Below are positions 35,625-43,324 of a stretch of DNA of 64,000 bases, in pieces (position 1 is the stretch's first letter; every line of letters starts with the position of its first letter). The notes below the pieces were generated by a model, which saw only the letters and a list, made by a program, of their open reading frames with translations, ran no database searches and was not told the DNA's origin. The position numbers and the translations under genes are program-made. The stretch is from NCBI GenBank assembly GCA_047629415.1, contig JBLHWZ010000001.1:7065-71064 (forward strand). Reading direction: 5' to 3'. The DNA comes from CBDUJZ01 sp047629415 (GTDB taxonomy: Bacteria > Myxococcota_A > Bradymonadia > REDH01).

Positions 35625-36218
35625 ATGTCTCACCCTGAACACAACTCGACCCCCGACCGCGTCAAACTTCCGTTCACCTTCGACCCCGAGCGGTTGCTGG
35701 CGGAAGTTCAGGCCATGTCTCTCAGAGACTTCGTTCATTACGATGTCGTGCCGTTGCGATCGCCGGCCCACTTCGTTGATCCGACCGTCCCGGCGCCTCC
35801 TCCAGCCGCGGACTTCGCTGACGGAAGCTGGACTCAGTGGAAAGACGCGCCCGGCCTCGAACGATCGCCGCACCTGCAGGAGGTCCTCGCCGCGTTCAAC
35901 GCGAACACAGCGGTGAACCTGGTCCGGGTGCTTCGACTAGAAGCAGGTGGAGTGATCGCCGAACACACCGATCCAACACTTGGTCTGCACATTGAGCGTT
36001 CGATGGTGCGACTCACCGTTCCGATCGTTCGTGGGCCAGCCTGCACTTTCTGGCTCAACGACATCCCGGTACCGATGCTGCCAGGCGAATGCTGGTACCT
36101 GCGCCTTACCGATCCTCACAAAGTGCACAACAACGGGACGGCGGAGAGAATGAGCCTGACGATCGATGTGGTCCCGAACCCTTGGCTACAAGAGCTCATC
36201 CAGTCCGCAGCGCTCTAG
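35625..36218 (+). CDS. Aspartyl/asparaginyl beta-hydroxylase-like Fe(II)/2-oxoglutarate oxygenase
   Basis: 197 aa, short for the family, consisting mainly of the catalytic jelly-roll. The iron ligands are HTD (in IAEHTDPTLG) and a distal His in DPHKVHNNG. The strand pair RSMVRLTVPIV and the C-terminal arginine region RMSLTIDVV fit 2-oxoglutarate binding. Such enzymes hydroxylate Asp/Asn or related side chains; the substrate is unknown. It is first in a run of four genes that includes two further iron oxygenases. The -10-like hexamer lies only 6 nt before the ATG. Confidence 0.82.
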   Translation: MSHPEHNSTPDRVKLPFTFDPERLLAEVQAMSLRDFVHYDVVPLRSPAHFVDPTVPAPPPAADFADGSWTQWKDAPGLERSPHLQEVLAAFNANTAVNLVRVLRLEAGGVIAEHTDPTLGLHIERSMVRLTVPIVRGPACTFWLNDIPVPMLPGECWYLRLTDPHKVHNNGTAERMSLTIDVVPNPWLQELIQSAAL

Positions 36219-36261
36219 AAGACCGCAGGCGCCAGGCGGCTGTGTTGACTGCGTGCTGGCG

Positions 36262-36289
36262 TTGCCTCGTGCTCCTCTCGTGTTAGAAG
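36262..36289 (+). promoter_or_regulatory. Leaderless-type promoter, Rieske oxygenase gene
   Basis: TTGCCT (36262-36267), a 16-bp spacer and TAGAAG (36284-36289), 6 nt before the ATG at 36296. No ribosome site. Confidence 0.38.
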
Positions 36290-36295
36290 ACGCTC

Positions 36296-37369
36296 ATGAC
36301 CTTGCTCGACCAACTCCGCCCGCCCGAAACGAAGGCCCGCGCATCCGTCGCCCGCCTCTCGAAGGCTTGGTACGTCGCCTGCTTCTCCCACGAACTCCGC
36401 GCCAAGCCAGTGGCGCGTACGATTCTCGGGATACCACTCGCCGTTTATCGGAAGTCAGATGGTTCACCCGCCGCCGTGCTGGATCGATGCGCGCACCGCA
36501 ACGCTCCGCTGAGTGAAGGCCAGGTAAAGGGGGATTGCGTCGAGTGCCCTTATCATGGGTGGCAGTTCAACTCGGACGGCGACTGCACCACAGTTCCCGG
36601 CTTGATGTCAGAAGAGGCATCGCGCGGCAGGCGGGTGAGCGCGTATCCAGCTCTCGAGCGCGACGGTTTTGTTTGGATTTGGACCGACGCGGACGAGCCG
36701 CCCGATCGCGAGCCGTTTGCGTTCCCGCTCGCAGATGCAGACGGCTACACGACCGTCCGCCGTATGGTGGAGGCCGAGGGCACCATGCACTCAGTCATCG
36801 AAAACGCGCTGGACGTTCCACACACCGCATTCCTCCACAAAGGCCTCTTTCGAGGTGTTTCCGAACCCAACGAGATTGAGGTGGTCATCCGCCGAGAGAC
36901 CGACAGGGTCGAGGCGGAGTACATCGGAGAGCCGCGGCCAGAGGGAGTCATCGGCAGGTTCCTTTCACCATCCGGCGGGCTCGTCGTTCATTTCGACCGG
37001 TTCATTCTCCCGTCGATTCTGCAGGTTGAGTATTCGATTGGTGACGAGAATCATGTGCTCGTGACTGGCGCTTGTACACCGGTCAATGACTTCCACACGC
37101 GGATGTATGCGGATGTGAAGGTCCGGTCTCGCGTTCCCGGGTGGCTCGTTAAGCTGGCGACGCCACTCGGCGTGAAGGTGTTCCAGCAGGACGCCGAAAT
37201 GCTCGCGCTACAGACGGAGAACATTCGGAGATTCGGCGGGGAGCAGTTCGAGTCCACCGAGATAGACGTGCTTGGCGGACATATTTGGAAGCTGCTGAGG
37301 CAGGCCGAGCGCGGAGTAGAGGCGGAGCACGCCGAGTACGCTGAGAAGCGGTTCAAACTGCGCGCCTGA
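36296..37369 (+). CDS. Rieske non-haem iron oxygenase
   Basis: 357 aa. The Rieske cluster motifs are CAHRNAPLSEG and CPYHGWQF (CxH-x16-18-CxxH), within residues 60-95. The mononuclear iron site is ENALDVPHTAFLHKGLF, with the E/D-x3-D-x2-H-x4-H pattern. The C-terminal domain is of the general aromatic or lipid oxygenase type (VanA/choline monooxygenase/chlorophyllide oxygenase-like). No reductase or ferredoxin gene is adjacent, so electrons come from elsewhere. Its neighbours are a thioesterase and a carotenoid oxygenase, which hints at a lipid or isoprenoid substrate; that is inference. Confidence 0.92.
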   Translation: MTLLDQLRPPETKARASVARLSKAWYVACFSHELRAKPVARTILGIPLAVYRKSDGSPAAVLDRCAHRNAPLSEGQVKGDCVECPYHGWQFNSDGDCTTVPGLMSEEASRGRRVSAYPALERDGFVWIWTDADEPPDREPFAFPLADADGYTTVRRMVEAEGTMHSVIENALDVPHTAFLHKGLFRGVSEPNEIEVVIRRETDRVEAEYIGEPRPEGVIGRFLSPSGGLVVHFDRFILPSILQVEYSIGDENHVLVTGACTPVNDFHTRMYADVKVRSRVPGWLVKLATPLGVKVFQQDAEMLALQTENIRRFGGEQFESTEIDVLGGHIWKLLRQAERGVEAEHAEYAEKRFKLRA

Positions 37370-37392
37370 CCGCGCACACCTTGAAGAATCCT

Positions 37393-38214
37393 ATGCCCTA
37401 CTCTGCCACGGCTAGCGTCTACGAACTCAACGGAGACGTTGCGACTCCACAGGAGCCAGCGCGAAGCGGTTGGGATCCGCGTCTCGTTAACGGGAGTTCC
37501 ACCTCTGCGCTGCTGGCCGCCGTGCTCGAGCGCGACCTTGCGCGCGAGGGTCACGCCCCCGCTCGGTTCATCGTCGATATGTTGCGGCCTATTCCGTTCG
37601 CCGATGCACGAGTAGAATCAGTCGTCACCCGGATGGGAGGGCGCCTTGCGCTCGGTGATGTGTCGATGTTTGTCGGAGACAAACTCGTCGCGCGGGCTTC
37701 GGGCATGTACTTGGCGCAGAACGAAGGCGACGAGTTCGCGACCCCGAACGCAACGCCTACCTCAGCCGATCAGCTGCGAAACGGGGTGCTGCTCCCGGAC
37801 TTTGGGAGCGCCAGGGAACAGCCGCCGTTCCAGCATTTCTGCGACATTCGATGGGCGACCGAGTTCGAGGCGACCGCTCCTGTCGTATGGTTTCGGCCAC
37901 CGCCGGCCTTGATCGGTGGCCTACCGCCGTCCGACACGGTTCGTGCCGTCGCAGTGGCTGACTTGCTCGCTGGTCTCACCGTCACACACCAGATACGCAG
38001 CGGTTTTCCTCACGCGGCAGCGATCAACGCTGATCAACACATCGTCTTCGCCGGAGCGCCCGTAGGTGAGTGGTTCGCGCTGCGTATGGAGAGGGTCGCA
38101 GCTTCGCAAGGAGCGGGTTTTGCGTCAGCGGACGTCCTCGATTCTAGGGGACTGCGTGGCCGAGTGACACACACACGGGTCGGAAATCGGCCGCAGGCGA
38201 GGTCGCCAAGGTAA
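37393..38214 (+). CDS. Acyl-CoA thioesterase-like protein (double hotdog)
   Basis: 273 aa from the ATG at 37393; a TTG 12 nt upstream is also possible. Two hotdog-like halves are visible. The first contains GWDPRLVNGSSTSALLAAVLE and FIVDMLRPIPFADARV; the second contains WFRPPPALIGGLPPSD, AVADLLAGLT and FAGAPVGEWFALRMER. This matches TesB/thioesterase-like superfamily proteins that hydrolyse acyl-CoAs. It follows the Rieske gene by 23 bp and is probably co-transcribed with it. Confidence 0.8.
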   Translation: MPYSATASVYELNGDVATPQEPARSGWDPRLVNGSSTSALLAAVLERDLAREGHAPARFIVDMLRPIPFADARVESVVTRMGGRLALGDVSMFVGDKLVARASGMYLAQNEGDEFATPNATPTSADQLRNGVLLPDFGSAREQPPFQHFCDIRWATEFEATAPVVWFRPPPALIGGLPPSDTVRAVAVADLLAGLTVTHQIRSGFPHAAAINADQHIVFAGAPVGEWFALRMERVAASQGAGFASADVLDSRGLRGRVTHTRVGNRPQARSPR

Positions 38215-38230
38215 AACGGACTCCGCGACC

Positions 38231-38259
38231 AAGACAGTGTGCCCTGTTCCAGATAGACT
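38231..38259 (+). promoter_or_regulatory. Leaderless-type promoter, carotenoid oxygenase gene
   Basis: AAGACA (38231-38236), a 17-bp spacer and TAGACT (38254-38259), exactly 6 nt before the ATG at 38266. No ribosome site. Confidence 0.38.
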
Positions 38260-38265
38260 GGGCCA

Positions 38266-39708
38266 ATGAACATGCATCTCAACCCGTATCTCGCTGGTCC
38301 CTACGCCCCCATCGATGCAGAGCGCGGGCCCGTTACGCTCAACGCGATCGAAGGTGAGATCCCCCGCGATCTTAACGGGATCTACGTGCGCAACGGTCCG
38401 AACCCCAAACATGAGGCGGAGGGTCAATACCACTGGTTCGACGGTGACGGCATGCTGCATTCGGTGCTCTTTGAGGACGGCACTGCGACCTATCGTAACC
38501 GCTGGATTCAGACCTCCCACATGGCTCGCGAGACCGAGGCTGGACGAGCGCTCTGGCGCGGTTTGCTCGAGTCCGCTGCAAGGAACCCGAGGGACTCACC
38601 TTACAAGCTCACCGCGAATACGGACGTACTGAGTTGGAACGGGAAGCTCTACTGCCTCTGGTACATCTCGGGTACGCCCTACGCAGTCGACCTCGAGACA
38701 TTAGAGACGTTTGGCGAAGAGACCTTTGCGCATGAAGGACTCCGCACGACGGCACACGCCAAGGTCTGCAGCGAAACCGGGGAGCTCATCTTCTTCGACT
38801 ACGGCTTCCGCGCCCCTTTTATGCGCTGCGGCGTCGTGGGAACTGACGGAGTGGTTAGCAACCTCGCCTCGATCGATCTCGGCGGGCCCCGCCTTCCGCA
38901 CGATCTCGCGATAACGCGAAACCACACAATCCTCATGGATCTACCGGTTCTCCCAGACCCTGAGGCCCTAAAGCGGGGGCGTTGGCGAACCAGCTTCGCC
39001 TCCGAAGTGCCTGCCCGGTTCGGCGTGATGCCTCGGCACGGCCGGGGAAGCGATATTCGCTGGTTCGAGGCAGCTCCCTGCTACGTCTACCATGTCATCA
39101 ACGCGTGGGAGGATGGCAACACGATCGTCATGACTGGTTGCCGCTGCCCGGACCCGATCCAAGCGCCACGCGAGCGCGATGGAAAGCTCGGTCAGATGAT
39201 GGCGAACCTACGAGTCACGGCGAGTTTGCATCGTTGGACCTTCGACCTGGACACCGGCGAGTGCCGCGAAGAGCAGCTCGACGACCGCAATGCAGAGTTT
39301 CCGAGCGTCGATCTCCGAACCGTCGGCCAAGCGAACAGGCACGGTTTCACAATGGCGCTCGACATCGACTCGACCCTGCGGTTCTCCGGTATCGTGAAGT
39401 ATGATCTGCACACCGCCTCGGCCACCGAATGGAGCGTCGGCGAGGGGCGCTTCGCGAGCGAGGCCCCTTTTGCCCCTCGCGACGGCAGCGAGAGCGATGA
39501 CGATGGGTATCTGGTCTCGCTCGTCAGGGACGCCAACTCCGGCGGCTCTGAGTTGGTGATACTCGACGCCGCGGACCTCCAGCAGGTCTGCAGACTCAGC
39601 GTGCCGTTCGACGTGCCTAACGGATTCCACGCAACTTGGGCCGACTCGGATGAGCTGGCCAAAGCCCGAACCGCCTCATCCTCGAATCTGCTCACTCATC
39701 GGGGTTAG
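38266..39708 (+). CDS. Carotenoid cleavage oxygenase (RPE65/lignostilbene dioxygenase family)
   Basis: 480 aa, normal family length. The four iron-binding His residues lie in RTTAHAKV, RLPHDLAIT, VYHVINAW and the terminal NGFHATW. Family blocks GIYVRNGPNPK, HWFDGDGM and PYAVDLETLETFGE are present. These non-haem iron enzymes cleave conjugated or styrene-type double bonds in carotenoids, retinoids or stilbenes. No carotenoid-synthesis gene is nearby, so the substrate is open. Last of the oxygenase cluster. Confidence 0.93.
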   Translation: MNMHLNPYLAGPYAPIDAERGPVTLNAIEGEIPRDLNGIYVRNGPNPKHEAEGQYHWFDGDGMLHSVLFEDGTATYRNRWIQTSHMARETEAGRALWRGLLESAARNPRDSPYKLTANTDVLSWNGKLYCLWYISGTPYAVDLETLETFGEETFAHEGLRTTAHAKVCSETGELIFFDYGFRAPFMRCGVVGTDGVVSNLASIDLGGPRLPHDLAITRNHTILMDLPVLPDPEALKRGRWRTSFASEVPARFGVMPRHGRGSDIRWFEAAPCYVYHVINAWEDGNTIVMTGCRCPDPIQAPRERDGKLGQMMANLRVTASLHRWTFDLDTGECREEQLDDRNAEFPSVDLRTVGQANRHGFTMALDIDSTLRFSGIVKYDLHTASATEWSVGEGRFASEAPFAPRDGSESDDDGYLVSLVRDANSGGSELVILDAADLQQVCRLSVPFDVPNGFHATWADSDELAKARTASSSNLLTHRG

Positions 39709-39725
39709 GTCGATGTTTAGCTGAC

Positions 39726-39740
39726 CGTGAGACCCTCACG
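39726..39740. terminator. Small hairpin between convergent genes
   Basis: CGTGAG, loop ACC, CTCACG: a perfect 6-bp stem between the stops of the carotenoid oxygenase and the kinase gene. There is no U-tract on either strand, so a weak or factor-aided bidirectional terminator at most. Confidence 0.3.
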
Positions 39741-39761
39741 TCCCAAGTTGGGCGCTGGGCC

Positions 39762-42473
39762 TTACGGTCCCGGTACGATCCTGGCCGTCACACGCAGAGC
39801 CGATCCGTCCGCCCCGAGAGCGGGCAGCCGTACGGTCATCGTCGTCCCCTTGCCGACCGCGCTGGCAGCGTCCAGCGTGCCACCAGCATTTTCAATCGCA
39901 CTCTGAGAGATCGACAAGCCGACGCCCATGCCCTGACCCTCCCCCGTGGTTGTGTAAAAGGGAGTGAACACTCGGACGAGATCTTCACGAGAGATTCCAC
40001 AGCCGCTGTCGACGACGCGGATAATAAGCTCTGCCCCGAAAACCGCGCTGCGCACGAAGACCTTGTCTCCAGCAACGCTGGCGTCGATCGCGTTCTGAAT
40101 CAGGTTTCGGAAGGCCTGCTGAATCTCATCGGATAGGGTTCGCACATAAACGTGGGGCGCACCCAACTCGAGTTCGACGTCGATCTCCTCTGTCTCCCCG
40201 CGGGAAGAGACGAGCTTGGCCAAGTCGGCCAATGTCTCGTCGATAGGCACGAGGGAGGCGGTGTTGGGGAACCCCTCGCGGGAGTAACGATGCAAGATGT
40301 CTACGACGCCTTGGATCCGCAGAACACCGGAGTCGGTGGCCTTCTGGAGGCGGTGCATGCGGTCCGCGGCCTTCTGCAGCTTCTTGGCACGCTCTTCGGT
40401 GGAAAGCTGTTCGTCTTCGATGATTGTCATCGCCTTGGCGATCGTCTCGGCGACAAGCTGCGCGGTGCTTCGGATGTAGGTGAGCGGGTTGTGAATCTCG
40501 TGAGCGAGTCCGGCACTGACTTGCTCCAAACTCCGCTTTTGCGCTCGAATAATCGTGCGAACCTGACGACCTCGTTTGATCAGTTCGTTTCGGACGACGG
40601 TGCGGAGCTCCTTTGGAGAGAAGGGCTTCGCCATGTAGACATCAGCGCCCTTTCCGTAGGCCGTCTCCCGGTGCTCGACCTCGTTGCGACCGGTAAGCAT
40701 CACGATCGGCGTCTCGGCGATCGTAGCGTCATTTCGAATCGCCTCGATCATCTGCACGCCGTTCATTACCGGCATCATATAGTCGGTAACGATCAGATCG
40801 GGCTTCTCACGCCGCGCGAGCTCCAGACCCATAGCACCGTCGGTGGCAGTGTAGACCGCGTGCTCCTCGTTGAGGAGTTGGGTGACGAATCGAATGATCT
40901 CGACGGTGTCCTCGACGATGAGCACCTTGGTGGGCTTGCCCTCGTCGTCTCGATTGCTGAGAACCCGCCGCTCCGTCGCTTCGTCGAGGCCGTAGAGGCG
41001 GTAGTCCTCAAGTTCGGTCAACGATTTCGACCACTCCGCTGCTCCACCATCCTCTTCTCGTCGGACTTGGTTGGAATCCGTGGGGTTACACTGGCGGCGC
41101 TCGATCGCATCAGGAGCGAAGTGTTCGGTGCCGCGAACGAGTCTGACAGTGAACGTGGTGCCCACTCCTTCCTCGCTCTCCACATCGATCGTGCCATTGT
41201 GAAGGTCGACGATCTCCTTCGCCAGGGCGAGTCCGATCCCGGTGCCGCCGAAGTTCCTCGACGCAGACTGGTCGGCTTGAGTGAAGCGCTCAAAGATCGA
41301 CGGCAGGTAGTCTTCAGCAATGCCGATTCCGTTGTCTGTGACCCGAATCTCGACGCAATCTGGCTGCGTCACACAGCTGAGCCCCACCGTACCGCCTTCG
41401 GAAGTGAATTTGAGCGCGTTTGCCAAGAGGTTCACCAAGACACGCTCCAGCATGTCCTCATCCGCGTAGAGGTCTGACGGAGGCGGCTGCGCGTCAATCG
41501 TCAGGTCGATGTCCTTCCGGGACGCCATCGACTCGGTCCGCGTGACGAGGTCCTCTAGGACGGTGACCGGGTTCACGATTCCGAGGCGAAGCCTCAGGTG
41601 ACTCTCCTCGAGCTTTGCGAGGTCGAGCAGGTCAGTGATGAGCTTGAGAAGACGAACCGCATTACGCCACATGCCGTCGACATAGGATCGCAGCTCAGCG
41701 GGCAGATGAGCCTCGCCGTCGCGCAACTCCTGGAGCGGAGACATCACGAGCGTCAGCGGAGTCCGCAGTTCGTGGGTGATGTTATTGAAGAACTGGGTTT
41801 TCACTCGGTCGGCGTCGCGCAGTTTTACGTTCGCGACCTCTAGCCTGTCTCGAGCTGACGCCAGTTCGCCATAGGCCTCATAAAGCTTCCGCGCGGCCGA
41901 GTCGCTCTCCGTCTCCAGTCGCGCGCGATTGCGCTGCGCGTAGACGGCCACGAAGGTTGTCGTGAGGATGTACCCAACGTGAGAAATCGCCGCCGCCGAG
42001 TTGATCTTCCAAGCCCCAACGAACAGGGGCGCGAAGTAAGGCCCGAGCGCCGCTGCATAGAAGAGCGCAAGTGTGCGGCCTGACCACCGGAAGAGTAGAG
42101 CAACGGAGATCATGACGAACATGAGCCCGACGAAGTATTCCGACTCGAAGCCTCCGTCGAAGGCGACCAGCGTCGTCATTGCCCATGCGACCGCGAGCCC
42201 GAGCCCGACACTCACAGCGACGTCGTGAGGCCGGAGCCATGCCGGCGGCTTTCGAGAGACCAAAAGCACGAGCGCACCGATGACAAAGAGCGACACTCGC
42301 ACGGCGATAGTCACACCGATCGCATCAGCGATAAGGACCCGATCCAGCGCCCAGTAGAACGGCTCCAACACGACGACGGTTAAGGCCGCGACCGGAATTA
42401 GGCGCCAGTTCCGAGCGCGGGCGGCCTCGGCCGGGGCAATTGGGAGTGCGCGGACGCTGTCGGTGCTGCTCAA
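39762..42473 (-). CDS. Membrane hybrid protein: histidine kinase - receiver - histidine kinase (PhcS/PhcR-like fusion)
   Basis: 903 aa. Six membrane helices lie at about 25-182, with the motif SEYFVGLMFVMISVALLF near 111-128 resembling the YYAGL block of CqsS/LqsS/PhcS-type sensors. A first kinase follows: phospho-acceptor His234 (NITHELRTPL), N-box ANALKF and G-boxes DNGIGI and GGTGIGLAL. A receiver has Asp564 (IVTDYMMP) and Lys616. A second kinase has His658 (GLAHEIHNPL), N-box NLIQNAIDA and G-box MGVGLSIS. There is no DNA-binding output. The start overlaps the methyltransferase stop (ATGA). Likely senses a lipid-derived signal made by the upstream genes. Confidence 0.9.
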   Translation of the reverse strand: MSSTDSVRALPIAPAEAARARNWRLIPVAALTVVVLEPFYWALDRVLIADAIGVTIAVRVSLFVIGALVLLVSRKPPAWLRPHDVAVSVGLGLAVAWAMTTLVAFDGGFESEYFVGLMFVMISVALLFRWSGRTLALFYAAALGPYFAPLFVGAWKINSAAAISHVGYILTTTFVAVYAQRNRARLETESDSAARKLYEAYGELASARDRLEVANVKLRDADRVKTQFFNNITHELRTPLTLVMSPLQELRDGEAHLPAELRSYVDGMWRNAVRLLKLITDLLDLAKLEESHLRLRLGIVNPVTVLEDLVTRTESMASRKDIDLTIDAQPPPSDLYADEDMLERVLVNLLANALKFTSEGGTVGLSCVTQPDCVEIRVTDNGIGIAEDYLPSIFERFTQADQSASRNFGGTGIGLALAKEIVDLHNGTIDVESEEGVGTTFTVRLVRGTEHFAPDAIERRQCNPTDSNQVRREEDGGAAEWSKSLTELEDYRLYGLDEATERRVLSNRDDEGKPTKVLIVEDTVEIIRFVTQLLNEEHAVYTATDGAMGLELARREKPDLIVTDYMMPVMNGVQMIEAIRNDATIAETPIVMLTGRNEVEHRETAYGKGADVYMAKPFSPKELRTVVRNELIKRGRQVRTIIRAQKRSLEQVSAGLAHEIHNPLTYIRSTAQLVAETIAKAMTIIEDEQLSTEERAKKLQKAADRMHRLQKATDSGVLRIQGVVDILHRYSREGFPNTASLVPIDETLADLAKLVSSRGETEEIDVELELGAPHVYVRTLSDEIQQAFRNLIQNAIDASVAGDKVFVRSAVFGAELIIRVVDSGCGISREDLVRVFTPFYTTTGEGQGMGVGLSISQSAIENAGGTLDAASAVGKGTTMTVRLPALGADGSALRVTARIVPGP

Positions 42474-43324
42474 TCGATCGGCGAGTTACGGTAGGTGAGC
42501 CGCAAGAGGTCGAATACGCCGGTCTTGAAACCATACTGTGCTGCTCCGAGGAATCCCTCGTAGCGGGCGTATGTGCTGGCGTCGGTCAACGTCGTTGCCT
42601 CAGTTTGCTTGGCTCTGAGGCGCCGACGCCATTCGCGGCACGTACGCTCATAGTCGGCGCGATCGTTGCGGAGGCAAACCAACTCTAGCACGCTCTCGGC
42701 CGCAGTGGCGAGTTGCGAGAGGCGGGGCAGGTCGGACTCCGGAAAGATGAGCGCGACGGCACCAGTGACGTATCCGCCCTTGGCGTAGACGCTGGTCTGC
42801 AACGAGAGCTGACCGTTGGGCTTGAGCATCGCCGCGCATTTTTTAAAAAAGTGCTCGTACTTCATCACCCGTGTGCCGGCGTCGTCCTCGGGGCGAACGA
42901 AGTGCTCGATGGCACCGACCGAGATGAGCGAGTCGTAGAGTTCGTCAGGCTCGTGCTCCTCCCATGACTCCAGCCGGACGTCGGCGGAGCGCGGTCCATG
43001 CTCTTTGCAGTAGGCGAGCTGTGCCTTGCTGAGCGTGAGGCCAACGGTGTTGGTGATTCCCTGTTCATGCAGGCGCCGCAGATTGGCTCCCCAGCCGCAC
43101 CCAATATCGAGCACGCGCGACCCGGGGACCGCGCCTGACTCACGAATATGGTGATCGATCTTGTTAAGCTGCGCTTGCTCGAACGAATCCGTCTCCGCCA
43201 GGTAGAGCGCCGACGAGTAGGTCATCGACTCATCGAGCCACAGACCAAAGAACTGATTGTCCGTATCGTAGTGAGCCTGAATCGCTTTCGGGCTAGCGCC
43301 GGATGTACTTAGTGAATCGGTCAT
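42470..43324 (-). CDS. SAM-dependent methyltransferase of the cyclopropane-fatty-acid synthase type
   Basis: 284 aa from the ATG at 43324, which overlaps the upstream stop (ATGA). The CFA-synthase start HYDTDNQFFGLWLDESMTYS, SAM motif I VLDIGCGWGANL and the VGLTLSKAQ and SVGAIEHF blocks are present. It lacks the N-terminal domain of full-length CFA synthases. Members methylate or cyclopropanate unsaturated acyl chains of phospholipids or related lipids. Being sandwiched between the PhcB-like enzyme and the kinase, it could modify the signal or the membrane where the signal is sensed. Confidence 0.87.
   Translation of the reverse strand: MTDSLSTSGASPKAIQAHYDTDNQFFGLWLDESMTYSSALYLAETDSFEQAQLNKIDHHIRESGAVPGSRVLDIGCGWGANLRRLHEQGITNTVGLTLSKAQLAYCKEHGPRSADVRLESWEEHEPDELYDSLISVGAIEHFVRPEDDAGTRVMKYEHFFKKCAAMLKPNGQLSLQTSVYAKGGYVTGAVALIFPESDLPRLSQLATAAESVLELVCLRNDRADYERTCREWRRRLRAKQTEATTLTDASTYARYEGFLGAAQYGFKTGVFDLLRLTYRNSPID

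Noticed and set aside
40152..41477. 441-codon plus-strand open frame opposite the hybrid kinase
   Set aside because: It is the mirror of a GC-rich real gene with all kinase motifs on the other strand; it has no domain, signal or start context of its own. The same applies to long frames at 3997-4794, 5406-6236 and 51009-51983.
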